Shown: positions 17,376 through 26,046, counted from the stretch's first letter. The stretch: 64,000 bases of DNA from Kitasatospora sp. MAP12-44 (GCF_029892095.1 NZ_JARZAE010000004.1:3100001-3164000), one strand, 5' to 3'. Notes: generated by a model from the letters alone, not told the origin. Made by a program: numbers and translations.

Positions 17376-18680
17376 TCAGCCGCCCAGGACCGTCGAGAGG
17401 GTGTGGATGAGCAGCCCGGCCAGCGCGCCGACCACCGTGCCGTTGATCCGGATGAACTGCAGGTCACGGCCGACATTGGCCTCGATCTTGCGGGACGCCT
17501 CGTCCGCGTCCCAGCCCGCCACGGTGTCCGAGATCAGCGAGGTGATCTCGGCCCGGTAGGTGTCCACCACGTACTGCGCGGCGTCCTGCAGCCAGCCGTC
17601 CGTCTTCGCCTGCAGGCGCTTGTCGCGGGAGAGCCGGCGCCCGAAGGTGCGCAGCGCGTCGCGCAGCCGGCGGCGCAGCTCGCTGTCCTCGTCGTCGGCC
17701 GCGTCCAGCACCAGCGCGCGGATCGCGGCCCAGGAGGAGGCGATCAGGTCCTGCACCTCGGTGCGGGCCAGCAGCTCGGCCTTGGCCCGCTCGACCCGCT
17801 CCTTGGTCGCCTCGTCGGTCTGCAGCTCGACCGCGAAGTCGGCCAGGAAATTGTCGATGGCGCCGCGGGCGGGGTGCGCCGGGTCGTCGCGGATCGCGGT
17901 GACGAAGCGCATCAGCTCCTTGTAGACCCGCTCGCCGACCTGGTGGTCGACGAACTTGGGCGTCCAGCCGGGCGACTTGAGCGCGACCTTGTCCACCACG
18001 TCCGCGTGGTGCTCGGCCAGCCAGTCGTGCACCCGCACCGCGACCAGGTCGACCACACCGCGGTGCCCGCCGTCGGCGACCACCTTGCCGAGCATCCGTC
18101 CTATCGGCTCGGCGACCTGGGTGGCGGCCGCCCGCCGGGTGACCGCCTCGCTGACCACCGCCTGGACGTCCTCGTCGCGCAGCACCGCGAGCACCCCGCG
18201 CAGCGCGGCGGCGGCCTCCCGGGTGACCCGCTCGGCGCTGCCGGGCGCGGCCAGCCACTCGCCGAACCGCCGGGCGATGCCGAGCGCGGCCAGCCTGCCG
18301 CGCACCACCTGGGCGGAGAGGAAGTTGTCGCCGACGAAGTCGCCGAGCGTCTTGCCGAAGGCGTCCTTCTTGGTCGGGATGATCGCGGTGTGCGGGATCG
18401 GCAGGCCGAACGGACGCCGGAACAGCGCGGTGACGGCGAACCAGTCGGCCAGCGCGCCGACCATGCCGGCCTCGGCCGCCGCCGCGACATAGCCCGTCCA
18501 GCTCCCCCAGCCGGCCGCGCCGGCCCAGGTGGCCAGGGCGTAGACCACCGTGGCGGCGGCCAGGAAGCCGGTCGCGATCGTCTTCATCCGGCGGACGCCC
18601 CGCCGCTTCTCCTCGTCGGCGGCGGTGAACCGGACACCGGGGCCGACCGCCACCGCGTTGTTCTCGCTCTCGGTCTCCAC
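17376..18680 (-). CDS. DUF445 family membrane protein
   Basis: 434 residues from GTG 18680. Two close membrane helices near the N-terminus (about 35-55 and 62-80) include 'AAEAGMVGALADWFAVTALF', the hallmark of DUF445 (YheB/YjiN type). A long alpha-helical, partly amphipathic region follows ('AIIPTKKDAFGKTLGDFVGD'), and a final membrane helix (about 415-432) ends the protein. The role of the family is unknown, probably linked to the envelope. Length is typical. The gene follows the glycosyltransferase by 10 bp and may be co-transcribed with it. Confidence 0.9.
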   Translation of the reverse strand: METESENNAVAVGPGVRFTAADEEKRRGVRRMKTIATGFLAAATVVYALATWAGAAGWGSWTGYVAAAAEAGMVGALADWFAVTALFRRPFGLPIPHTAIIPTKKDAFGKTLGDFVGDNFLSAQVVRGRLAALGIARRFGEWLAAPGSAERVTREAAAALRGVLAVLRDEDVQAVVSEAVTRRAAATQVAEPIGRMLGKVVADGGHRGVVDLVAVRVHDWLAEHHADVVDKVALKSPGWTPKFVDHQVGERVYKELMRFVTAIRDDPAHPARGAIDNFLADFAVELQTDEATKERVERAKAELLARTEVQDLIASSWAAIRALVLDAADDEDSELRRRLRDALRTFGRRLSRDKRLQAKTDGWLQDAAQYVVDTYRAEITSLISDTVAGWDADEASRKIEANVGRDLQFIRINGTVVGALAGLLIHTLSTVLGG

Positions 18681-18690
18681 CCACCCAGTC

Positions 18691-19926
18691 TTACGTACCG
18701 GCCTTCGAAATCGGCGCTTCGGCTGCGGACAGCCAGCGCTGGTAGGTCCGCGCGGTGAAGTCCCGCCACGCCGAGCGCCGGTGCAGCCGGCGGCGGACCT
18801 GGGCGGGGACCAGCCGGCGCCACACCTGCACGGGGACGGGCACCGGCAGCTCGGCCACCGGCAGCTCGGCCACCGGCTGCGGAGCCGCCTGCTCGGGCGT
18901 CGCCTGCTGCGGCGCCGGCGGCTGCGAGGACTCCCCGTACGCCGCCTGGTAGCGGATCAGCCGGCGCAGCGCCGCCACCCGGCCACGCCGGGCGAGGTCG
19001 AGACGCAGCCGGTCGCGCACCGGAAGTTCGGCCAACCCGGCTTCCCCGCAGTGCAGTTCCACCAGCCGCCCGACGCCCGCGCAGAGCCGGCGCTGGGTCG
19101 GCTCGGGCAGCGCCAGGAAGTCGGGGGCGAGCAGCTGCGGGACCTCCCAGCGGAACGCCCGCGAACGCAGCGCGGCGCGCTCGGCGCCGGGCTCGGCCAG
19201 CCGCTGCGCCACGTCGAGCATCGCGGCCACCCCGCGCAGCCGGTCCTCGTGCCGGGCCCGTCGTACGGTCAGGTTCGCCCGGTCCTCGCGCAGCACCGCG
19301 TAGTAGCAGTCGTAGTCGGCCAGCACCGAGATCCGCCGCGAGCGCAGGCAGGCCTCCAGGGTGAACGGCTGGTCGGAGTAGGCCGGCAGGTCCTCGCGCT
19401 TGCGCAGGCCGTAGCGCTCCACCAGCTCGCGCCGGAAGAGCTTGGCGTCCGACAGCGCCCAGGCGAGCGCGGAGTCGGTGAAGCCGACCCGGTCCCGGCT
19501 CGCGTCGAAGATCCCCTGCGGGACCTGGCGGCCGCCGACGCCCACCATCCGGCCGAGCACCACGTCGGAGCCGGCCCGGTCGGCCAGCGCCACCAGGCGC
19601 TCCAGTGCCTCCTCGCCGAGCCGGTCGTCGGCGCCGAGGAAGAAGAGGTACCGGCCGCGGGCCAGCTCCATCGCGCGGTTGCCGGGCGCCGCCGGGCCGC
19701 CGGAGTCGGCCTGGTGGACGACCCGCAGGAGCCCCGGGTGGCGGGCGGCGAAGGCGCACAGCTCGGCTCCGCCGCCGTCGGTGGACCCGGAGTCGACCGC
19801 GACCACCTCCAGGCCGCCGCCGGCCCGCCGCCGGATCGACTGACCGGCCAGCGAGTCCAGGCAGGCCGTCAGATAGGGCATCGCGTTGTGGACGGGCAGC
19901 ACCACGGTCACGTCGAGGTCGCTCAC
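18691..19926 (-). CDS. Family 2 glycosyltransferase
   Basis: 411 residues from GTG 19926. The GT-A fold N-terminus reads 'DVTVVLPVHNAMPYLTACLD', then 'VVAVDSGSTDG', and the metal-binding 'FFLGADDRLGEEAL' (DDR in place of DxD). The C-terminal ~180 residues are helical and contain short repeats ('VAELPVAELPVPVPV', QA.PEQA). The domain set fits transfer of a sugar to a cell-surface polymer or teichoic acid-like chain, as for TagF/GT2 proteins of actinomycetes. Likely heads a two-gene unit with the DUF445 gene downstream; acceptor unknown. Confidence 0.9.
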   Translation of the reverse strand: MSDLDVTVVLPVHNAMPYLTACLDSLAGQSIRRRAGGGLEVVAVDSGSTDGGGAELCAFAARHPGLLRVVHQADSGGPAAPGNRAMELARGRYLFFLGADDRLGEEALERLVALADRAGSDVVLGRMVGVGGRQVPQGIFDASRDRVGFTDSALAWALSDAKLFRRELVERYGLRKREDLPAYSDQPFTLEACLRSRRISVLADYDCYYAVLREDRANLTVRRARHEDRLRGVAAMLDVAQRLAEPGAERAALRSRAFRWEVPQLLAPDFLALPEPTQRRLCAGVGRLVELHCGEAGLAELPVRDRLRLDLARRGRVAALRRLIRYQAAYGESSQPPAPQQATPEQAAPQPVAELPVAELPVPVPVQVWRRLVPAQVRRRLHRRSAWRDFTARTYQRWLSAAEAPISKAGT

Positions 19927-19959
19927 GGGAGCAGCAACGGCTACGAACCCGGTCGGGTC

Positions 19960-19989
19960 ACTCGCCCCACCCTTGCGGGTGAGGCGAGT
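19960..19989. terminator. Terminator of the ABC-2 transporter operon
   Basis: Arms 19960-19972 and 19977-19989 pair over 13 bp with one mismatch and a TTGC loop. On the minus strand it follows the ATPase stop at 20066 and precedes the glycosyltransferase start, so it should separate the two units. Confidence 0.65.
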
Positions 19990-20055
19990 CGGACACCCGT
20001 ACGGGCCGGACGGCGTACGAACCGGGCGGCCCGTACGAGTCTGACGCCCGTACGA
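19988..20055. repeat. Four ~17-bp imperfect direct repeats with GTACG core
   Basis: GTACG occurs at 19999, 20015, 20033 and 20050, spaced 16-18 bases, each time preceded by a related G/C-rich flank such as GACNNCCC. The array lies upstream of the minus-strand glycosyltransferase gene and downstream of the ATPase gene. Helical-turn-like spacing is compatible with a cooperative protein-binding array, but function is unknown. Confidence 0.5.
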
Positions 20056-20065
20056 GCTGCTCCGA

Positions 20066-21025
20066 TCAGCCGATCGGGACCTTCGCGTACATCCGGGCGA
20101 TCACGTCCTCGATGGCCGGCTCGCGCACCGAGAGGTCGAGCAACGCGTAGCCGGCCGCGACCGAGGCCACGATCGGCGCCGCGCTCTGCTCGGCCGGGAA
20201 GGCCAGCCACTGCCGGGCGCCCTCCACCTTGACCACCCGGGCCCCCGGCACCTCGATCGGCTCGGCCGGCCCGGCCAGGTCGACCACCAGGGTGCGCTCG
20301 CTCTGCCCGGCGGTGTGCAGGCCGTCCAGGCCGCCGTCGTAGACCATCCGCCCGTGGTCGATCACCATCACCCGGCCGCAGAGCTGCTCGATGTCGGTGA
20401 GGTCATGGGTGGTCAGCAGGACGGTGGTGCCGAGCTCGGTGTTGATCTCGCGCAGGAACTCCCGCACCCGGACCTTGCTCACCACGTCCAGGCCGATCGT
20501 CGGCTCGTCCAGGTAGAGCACCTGCGGGTCGTGCAGCAGCGCGGCGGCCAGGTCGCCGCGCATCCGCTGGCCGAGCGAGAGTTGGCGCACCGGGGTGTCC
20601 AACAGGGCTCCCAGTTGCAGCAGTTCGACGCAGCGGTCGAGGTTGGCCCGGTAGCGCTGGTCGGGGATCCGGTAGATCCGCCGCGCCAACTCATAGGACT
20701 CGCGCAGCGGCAGATCCCACCAGAGCGTGGTGCGTTGGCCGAAGACCACCCCGATCCGACGGGCCAGCCGGGTCCGTTCTCGGGCCGGATCGACGCCGGC
20801 CACCCGCAGTCGCCCGGAGCTGGGCACCAGGATGCCGGTGAGCATCTTGATGGTGGTGGACTTGCCCGCGCCGTTCGGCCCGATGTAGCCGACGCACTCC
20901 CCGGCCTGGACGGTGAAGCTCAGCCCGTCCACGGCGCGCACCTCGCGGCGCTCGCGGCGCAGTCGGCCGGTCTTCGCGCGGATGGTGAAGGTCCGTGCCA
21001 CGTCTTCGAGTTCGATCAGTGCCAT
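20066..21025 (-). CDS. ABC-2 type transporter ATP-binding protein
   Basis: 319 residues, ATG 21025 behind CGGAG. Walker A 'GYIGPNGAGKSTTIKML', Q-loop 'GVVFGQRTTLWWDLPL', signature 'LSLGQRMRGDLAAAL', Walker B 'VLYLDEPTIGLD' and H-loop 'TTHDLTDIEQL' are all intact. The 'GQRTTLWWDL' region and a C-terminal domain of about 80 residues are typical of the ATPase paired with two DUF990/ABC-2 permeases (YadG-like, DrrA-like). It is the third gene of the three-gene operon, 25 bp after the second permease. Substrate unknown; exporters of this arrangement in actinobacteria have been linked to drug or viologen efflux. Confidence 0.93.
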   Translation of the reverse strand: MALIELEDVARTFTIRAKTGRLRRERREVRAVDGLSFTVQAGECVGYIGPNGAGKSTTIKMLTGILVPSSGRLRVAGVDPARERTRLARRIGVVFGQRTTLWWDLPLRESYELARRIYRIPDQRYRANLDRCVELLQLGALLDTPVRQLSLGQRMRGDLAAALLHDPQVLYLDEPTIGLDVVSKVRVREFLREINTELGTTVLLTTHDLTDIEQLCGRVMVIDHGRMVYDGGLDGLHTAGQSERTLVVDLAGPAEPIEVPGARVVKVEGARQWLAFPAEQSAAPIVASVAAGYALLDLSVREPAIEDVIARMYAKVPIG

Positions 21026-21050
21026 GAGTTTCTCCGAGGTCGAGGGATGG

Positions 21051-21953
21051 TCAGTTGCCGGCGCCGCGGTAGGCCCGCAGCCCGGCCCGCCACAGCAGGC
21101 CGGCGACGAGCACGCTGGCGGCGGCCGCCAGCGGCGAGGCGAACTGGAGGGCGGCGGGCAGGCCGAGCGGGTCGGGCTTGCCCAGGATGTGCAGCAGCGG
21201 CAGCCAGTTGACGAAGGCCAGCGGCAGGCCGAAGGTGACCCCCGCGACCAGGTCCTTGGCGAAGATCGTCGGCGGGTAGTGCAGCAGCGTGGCGCCGCCG
21301 TAGGTGAAGGAGTTCTGCAGCTCCTTGGCCTCGCCCCACCAGAACTGCAGGGTGGCGCCGCCGATGAAGAGCGCGCAGAAGATCACCGTGCCGCTGACCA
21401 GCAGGGCCGCCAGCAGGAGCAGCTTGTCCCAGCTCCAGTCCACCCGCACCGCGCTCGCCGCCCAGATCAGCACGACCAGCGCCTGCGTCGGACGGCCCAG
21501 TCGGCGCAGCGAGAACCGCTCGGCGCAGGCCTGCGAGAGCGCCGGGGCCGGGCGGATCAGCATCACGTCCAGGGTGCCGGCCCGGATCCGCTCGCCGAGC
21601 CCGTCCACGCTGCCGACGAACAGGTCGGCGGTGCCCAGCGCGAACGCCGATGTGCCGTAGAGCAGGCCGAGTTCGGGCAGCGACCAGCCGCCGAGCCGGT
21701 CGGTGTGCTGGAACATCAGGACCACCACCACGAAGTCCAGCGAGGTGATCAGGATGTTGGCACCGAGCATCAGCGCGAAGGAGGCGCGGTAGGCCATCGC
21801 GGACCGCGTCCACATCCCGGCCGTCAACTGCCAGGAGCGCACCGCCCAGCGCAGCCGCTCCATTCGGCTCTCAACCGCGCGAATCTCAACCGCCCGGATC
21901 TCCGCCGCTGGGGCCTCAACCGCTGGGGTCTCAACCGCTCGGGTCTCAACCAC
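21051..21953 (-). CDS. ABC-2 family transporter permease (DUF990 type)
   Basis: 300 residues if GTG 21953 is used, which overlaps the preceding permease gene by 8 bases. ATG 21863, 30 codons later, is at least as likely as the true start because the first 30 residues are a pentapeptide minisatellite (VETRA/VEIRA-like) with no counterpart expected in the family. The rest has six predicted membrane helices and the motif 'SFALMLGANILITSLDFVVV'. 'GTLDVMLIRPAP' is typical of the family. It forms the transmembrane part of an exporter with the other permease and the ATPase. Confidence 0.88.
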   Translation of the reverse strand: MVETRAVETPAVEAPAAEIRAVEIRAVESRMERLRWAVRSWQLTAGMWTRSAMAYRASFALMLGANILITSLDFVVVVLMFQHTDRLGGWSLPELGLLYGTSAFALGTADLFVGSVDGLGERIRAGTLDVMLIRPAPALSQACAERFSLRRLGRPTQALVVLIWAASAVRVDWSWDKLLLLAALLVSGTVIFCALFIGGATLQFWWGEAKELQNSFTYGGATLLHYPPTIFAKDLVAGVTFGLPLAFVNWLPLLHILGKPDPLGLPAALQFASPLAAAASVLVAGLLWRAGLRAYRGAGN

Positions 21954-21958
21954 CCTGG
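21869..21958. repeat. 15-bp minisatellite, six units, at a gene junction
   Basis: Six tandem 15-base units on the plus strand (21869-21883, 21884-21898, 21899-21913, 21914-21928, 21929-21943, 21944-21958) share TCTCAACCGCNNGGN. The last unit spans the stop codon of the upstream permease gene; the others fall at the disputed N-terminus of the downstream permease. The unit length is a multiple of three, so copy-number change keeps the frame. Confidence 0.8.
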
Positions 21959-22758
21959 ACCACCACCTTGCGGGTCGCCAGCAGCTGGGCGGCCCGGCCG
22001 GCCGCCAGCAGCAGGACGGCCCAGAGCAGTTGGAAGCCCAGGGCGCCGAGCGCCGCCGACGCGCTGTCGCGCTCCAGGAAGATGTCCGTGGGCACCTGGA
22101 TCAGCGCCGCCCAGGGCAGCGCCTGGGCCGCCTCGCGCAGCCCGTCCGGGAAGAGGCCGAGCGGCAGCAGCATCCCGGACAGGAACATCGACACCACCAG
22201 CATCACCGCCCGCACCCCGTCGGAGTCGTGCAGCCAGAACCCGGTGAGCGAGACCAGGTAGCGCAGCGCGAAGCTGACCAGCACGGCGAGCAGCACGGAC
22301 AGCAGGAAGACCGGCCAGGTGAGTACCGAGTGCGGCAGTCTGGCATGGAAGAGCAGCACCCCGAAGGTGATCGGGACCAGTCCGCGGGCCAGCAGGTGGA
22401 AGGCCGCCCGGCCGAGGTCGGCCGCCAGCCACCAGCCCAGGAAGTCGACCGGGCGGTAGAGGTCGACGGCGATGTCGCCGGTGCGGAAGCGCTCCTGCAC
22501 GTCGTCCTGGAAGCCGCCGCCCCAGACCGCGACGGTGATCAGCAGCGACTGGCTGACCCAGATGTAGGTGACGGCCTGGGCGGTGTCGTACCCGCCGAGA
22601 CCGGGCCTGGCCCGCCACAGGGCCAGGAAGGTGTAGGCGAGGATCGCGCCGAACACGGTGTTGGTGAAGACCCCGGCCAGCGTCGCGGCCCGGTAGGTCG
22701 AATAGCGGCGGAAGGAGCCTCGGGCGATGGCCAGGTAGAGCCTGGCCGACGATGTCAT
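21946..22758 (-). CDS. ABC-2 family transporter permease
   Basis: 270 residues from ATG 22758 behind GGAGAC; an upstream ATG at 22878 is in frame but lacks homology-like sequence and a ribosome site. Six membrane helices are evident, with 'GSFRRYSTYRAATLAG' at the start and 'YRPVDFLGWWLAADLGR' after the second helix. This is the pattern of the first permease in ABC-2 exporters of the YadH/DUF990 kind. First gene of the operon. The protein ends 'VVVQGG' inside the 15-bp minisatellite. Confidence 0.88.
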   Translation of the reverse strand: MTSSARLYLAIARGSFRRYSTYRAATLAGVFTNTVFGAILAYTFLALWRARPGLGGYDTAQAVTYIWVSQSLLITVAVWGGGFQDDVQERFRTGDIAVDLYRPVDFLGWWLAADLGRAAFHLLARGLVPITFGVLLFHARLPHSVLTWPVFLLSVLLAVLVSFALRYLVSLTGFWLHDSDGVRAVMLVVSMFLSGMLLPLGLFPDGLREAAQALPWAALIQVPTDIFLERDSASAALGALGFQLLWAVLLLAAGRAAQLLATRKVVVQGG

Positions 22759-22957
22759 CAACTGTCTCCTTATCGACTTTTGAAAATGCGCGGGAAGCGC
22801 CGAAAGGCCCCGACCGGCAGCCCCCGGGGGTGTCCGGGCGTCGGGCGGAGCTCTCGATATGAGGTTGTGTTGGATCACCGTAGCGGTGCGCGGGGTGGTT
22901 TCGCCGGGTATTTATCCTCGCAATTGCGTGCGAATCATCCCTCGGCCAAACGCAGTT

Positions 22958-22991
22958 GGCCCCTGAACCGGACGGATCCGGTTCAGGGGCC
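22958..22991. terminator. Strong terminator after the SLP-repeat secreted protein gene
   Basis: Perfect 15-bp stem (22958-22972 with 22977-22991) and a 4-base CGGA loop, 24 bases past the stop of the minus-strand gene at 23016. The remaining 200 bp up to the ABC operon start should contain that operon's promoter; no clear operator seen. Confidence 0.85.
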
Positions 22992-23015
22992 AGGGGTCCT
23001 GGGACCAGGCCGCGC

Positions 23016-23522
23016 CTAGTGGTGGGCCTGCGCGGCGACCGCCGCCGCGGCCGCGTCGCGCAACGCCTTGGCGCTCTGCTGCAGCTGGTCGAGCTGACCA
23101 GGAGTCAGAGACGTCTCGGGTGTAGACGGCGTCGACGACGTCGAGGGGAGGGACGGAGTGGACGGCAGCGCGGGCAACGAGGGCAGCGAGGGCAGCGAGA
23201 TCGGCAGCCCCAGCCCGGCGAGCAGGCCCTGGAGGGTGTTCAGCAAGCTGTTCACCAGCCCCAGCAGCCCACTGGTGTCGACGGTCGGCAGCGACGGCAA
23301 CGACGGCAGACTCGGAAGACTCGGCAGGCTCGGCAGCGACGGCAGGCCCGGTACGGTCGGCAGCCCCGCCGCCGGCAGCCGCATCGGGACGACCGGCACG
23401 GAGAGGCTCTGGCCGACTCGCGGGGACTGTGCGCCCGTGTGGGGGACGGCGGCAGTCGCCGCGGTGACCGACGTCAGACTCAGAGCCGCGGTAAGAGCGG
23501 CAGCCGTCCATATGGCACGCAT
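23016..23522 (-). CDS. Secreted low-complexity protein with SLP repeats
   Basis: 168 residues, ATG 23522 with a ribosome site (GGAGAA) just upstream. A Sec signal peptide covers about residues 1-28. The mature chain carries two blocks of (S-L-P) triplets flanking a hydrophobic helix ('LLGLVNSLLNTLQGLLAGLG'), then a Ser/Thr/Pro stretch and a short C-terminal helix ending 'AAQAHH'. The block order suggests a small cell-wall or spore-surface protein that may self-associate through the hydrophobic part. No known family recognised. Own terminator downstream. Confidence 0.75.
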   Translation of the reverse strand: MRAIWTAAALTAALSLTSVTAATAAVPHTGAQSPRVGQSLSVPVVPMRLPAAGLPTVPGLPSLPSLPSLPSLPSLPSLPTVDTSGLLGLVNSLLNTLQGLLAGLGLPISLPSLPSLPALPSTPSLPSTSSTPSTPETSLTPGQLDQLQQSAKALRDAAAAAVAAQAHH

Positions 23523-23675
23523 GAGGGTGGTTCTCCTGTTCGGTGGGGGGAGACGCAGTGCGCCTGCTCCACACGTTGGAGCAGGCGCAGCCCGGCAGCC
23601 ACCGCTCCTACGCCGAACGTGTAGCCCCCACCCCGAAAAGTCGCCCTCGCCGACTTCCCAATTGATCAGCCCAGC

Positions 23676-24062
23676 TCATCGCGGATCTGGCGAGGTGGCC
23701 CGATTGCCCGGCAACAACTGCTCTTCCTCGCATTGCACCGAGCTGATGCCCTGGAACGTCCGACGCATGCACAGCTCATGGAGCGACCCGCCGACGCTCA
23801 ATGGCATCTCCCAGACCCCGTACCGCTCGATGCTCTCCAAGGCGCGAAGTTCCGCCTCCGGGGCCGTCAGCATGCATTCCAACCAATTGTGCTCGTACCC
23901 TTTCAATGGGAGCAGCAGCAGGGCCCCCCACGCAGCAGCCAGCGCATCCAACAACTGCTCGAACGCCGCTGGCTCCATGATCCCGCTGATCTCCACCGTC
24001 ACCGCATCAACCGCACAACAGCCTCCACCCGCCATCGGGCGGCCCACTCGCCCCATCACCAA
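23676..24062 (-). CDS. Hypothetical protein paired with an ATP-binding regulator
   Basis: 128 residues, overlapping the end of the upstream ATP-binding gene by 7 bases, so the two are probably co-translated. An alpha/beta pattern is visible: 'AVTVEISGIMEPAAFEQLLD', then 'LKGYEHNWLECML', and a tryptophan/cysteine-containing middle part. It has no signal or membrane segment. GC and codon bias are less extreme than in neighbouring genes, as is common for accessory Streptomyces genes. Function unknown. Confidence 0.6.
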   Translation of the reverse strand: MVMGRVGRPMAGGGCCAVDAVTVEISGIMEPAAFEQLLDALAAAWGALLLLPLKGYEHNWLECMLTAPEAELRALESIERYGVWEMPLSVGGSLHELCMRRTFQGISSVQCEEEQLLPGNRATSPDPR

Positions 24063-24520
24063 CCACCCCGAGCCGCCGGCACAACAGCCCAGACCACCTT
24101 GCCGATACCGACCGAACGAGGATCACAACCCCAGTTCTCTGAGAGCGACTTGACCAGGAGCAAGCCGCGCCCACTCTCCTCGTCCAGGTCCACCTCCCGC
24201 AGCACGGGACGGACCGTACTGGCGTCGTGCACCTCGATCCGCAACCGGACCGCATCCACGTCCAGGTGGATCCAGACCAGCTGACCGCGACGGGTCCCGT
24301 GCCGTACTGCGTTTGCAACCAACTCTGTCACCACCAGTCGCCCCGAGTCGGCGAACCGCCCGCCACCTTCGACCCGGGCAAGCAAGCCGTCCAGCAAGCG
24401 CCTTGCAAAACATGGTGACTTGGTACTGCGCGGCAACCAACACTCATCCTCGCCCGCCGAAGCGGGTGCTCTCTCTTTCAGTGCGATTCCGGAGACGACC
24501 ACACCCGATCCCTCCAACAA
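24056..24520 (-). CDS. ATP-binding protein, RsbW-like anti-sigma/HATPase fold
   Basis: 154 residues. 'RLVVTELVANAVRHGTRRGQ' is the N-box of the HATPase_c fold, and 'EESGRGLLLVKSLSENWG' is the G-box region, matching the small single-domain ATP-binding proteins of Streptomyces (RsbW/SpoIIAB-like). 'ECWLPRSTKSPCFARRLL' is the typical start of the domain, so the true start may be up to 25 codons downstream of ATG 24520. The divergent neighbour is an XRE regulator, an arrangement seen repeatedly in streptomycetes (whiJ/abaA-like loci). Confidence 0.85.
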   Translation of the reverse strand: MLEGSGVVVSGIALKERAPASAGEDECWLPRSTKSPCFARRLLDGLLARVEGGGRFADSGRLVVTELVANAVRHGTRRGQLVWIHLDVDAVRLRIEVHDASTVRPVLREVDLDEESGRGLLLVKSLSENWGCDPRSVGIGKVVWAVVPAARGGW

Positions 24521-24675
24521 ATGTCCTCAGGCATCGGCTTGTCCCATGCCCTCACCGAGAACGCTCCTCCTGGAGAGCCGGAACTTCTTCCCCAGCAGAG
24601 GGGTACCCACGACGGGTACACTCACGGTCAGGAGCATGCGACGCAACGTAACTTCAGGCGCTCACGGGGATGCTG

Positions 24676-26046
24676 ATGACTACCCACACGCCACTGGCAG
24701 CATTGCCAGCGCACGTACTTGAGCGCGCCGACATGCGCTCAGCCCTGGAAAGGCACGACTTCGGTAGCGTCTTCGCCCTGGCCCGCAAGTGGGCTGGGAT
24801 CAGCTACTCGAAGATCGCCGAAGCCTGCGAGATCAAGCCCGAGCGAGTCGGGACGCTCGCGAGGGGCGAGGGCAGCATCACCACCTACGACAAGATCACA
24901 CGGATCGCCGATGCCCTCCGCATCCCCGGGCATCTCATCGGACTCGCTCCCCGCCCATGGGAGCCCGCTTCCCCGCAACCCCGGACAGCCCTGACTGCAC
25001 AAGCACTCCCCGTCGGCTACTCTCTGGATCTCACCCGCACCGCCCCCGATCCGAATGGAGACGGATCAGTGCTGCGCAGAGACTTCGTCCGAACTTCCCT
25101 TGTGGGTAGCGGACTTGTTGTCGGCCTTGCAGGCATCGCCGCACTCCCCAGAGGGCGCCGGGTCGGCTCTGAAGTGCCGCGTCAGCTGCGTGAACGGACC
25201 GCTCGGCTTCGCCGCCTCGATGACGTCCTCGGCGGCGGCGACACCTACCGTGTCTACCTCGGTGAGTACCAGTCGACAGAGAGCCTGCTCCGAGACGCCA
25301 GCTACTCCGAGCCGACAGGCCGCGCACTGCTGTCAGTGCTGTCCGAACAAGCCCAGCAGGTCGGTTGGGCCGCCTTCGACGCAGGCGACCAGCAGGAGGC
25401 CAAGCGGCTCTACGAAGCCAGCCACCGGGCGGCGGCGGAAGCTGGGGACGCTGCGCTCGCGGGGAACGCGCTCGCATTCCTGGCCTACCAGCGGATCAAC
25501 GGCGACAAGGCAGCAGCCGTGCGGATAGCGGCCGAGTCATGCCGTACCGCAGGCGACGAGGCACCCACCGGCGTGCGAGCACTCCTTTACGAGCGGCTGG
25601 CTTGGGCACACGCAGTCGCCGGCGACGCCAGCGAGACCGAGCGAGCCCTTGGCATCGCGGAGGCCGCACTTGCCGACACCGACGATTCGCCGCAACCCGA
25701 CTGGGTCGGTTGGGTTGACCGAGACGAGATTCAGATCATGACAGGCCGTTGCTGGACCGAGCTCCGCAGACCGTTGCGCGCGGTCCCCGTTCTGGAACAC
25801 GTCCTCGCCGGATTCGATGACACCCGCGCTCGGGACAAGGCCCTCTACTTGTCGTGGCTCGCAGACTCCTACCTCGCCGCGAGCGAGATCGAACAGGCTG
25901 CCGAAGTCACCAGCCGGGCCCTGGACCTGTCGAGCGGAGTTGCTTCCGTCCGCCCCCGCGAGCGCATCGCGTCAGTGATTCGACAACTCGAACCACACCA
26001 CCGGGTACCGGCTGTGGCGGCGGTCCTGGACAAGGCGCGCAGCTGA
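24676..26046 (+). CDS. XRE-family transcriptional regulator with TPR-like C-terminal domain
   Basis: 456 residues from ATG 24676, well spaced from GGGG; ATG 24670 is also possible. The HTH covers about 25-80 ('ARKWAGISYSKIAEACEIKP', 'ITTYDKITRIADALRIPGHL'). A hydrophobic stretch of unclear use follows at about 130-155 ('LVGSGLVVGLAGIAAL'), then about 270 residues of helical TPR-like repeats ending 'VLDKARS'. Such proteins often respond to a peptide or partner protein; the neighbouring ATP-binding protein is the natural candidate. Stops one base before the convergent CutA gene. Confidence 0.9.
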   Translation: MTTHTPLAALPAHVLERADMRSALERHDFGSVFALARKWAGISYSKIAEACEIKPERVGTLARGEGSITTYDKITRIADALRIPGHLIGLAPRPWEPASPQPRTALTAQALPVGYSLDLTRTAPDPNGDGSVLRRDFVRTSLVGSGLVVGLAGIAALPRGRRVGSEVPRQLRERTARLRRLDDVLGGGDTYRVYLGEYQSTESLLRDASYSEPTGRALLSVLSEQAQQVGWAAFDAGDQQEAKRLYEASHRAAAEAGDAALAGNALAFLAYQRINGDKAAAVRIAAESCRTAGDEAPTGVRALLYERLAWAHAVAGDASETERALGIAEAALADTDDSPQPDWVGWVDRDEIQIMTGRCWTELRRPLRAVPVLEHVLAGFDDTRARDKALYLSWLADSYLAASEIEQAAEVTSRALDLSSGVASVRPRERIASVIRQLEPHHRVPAVAAVLDKARS

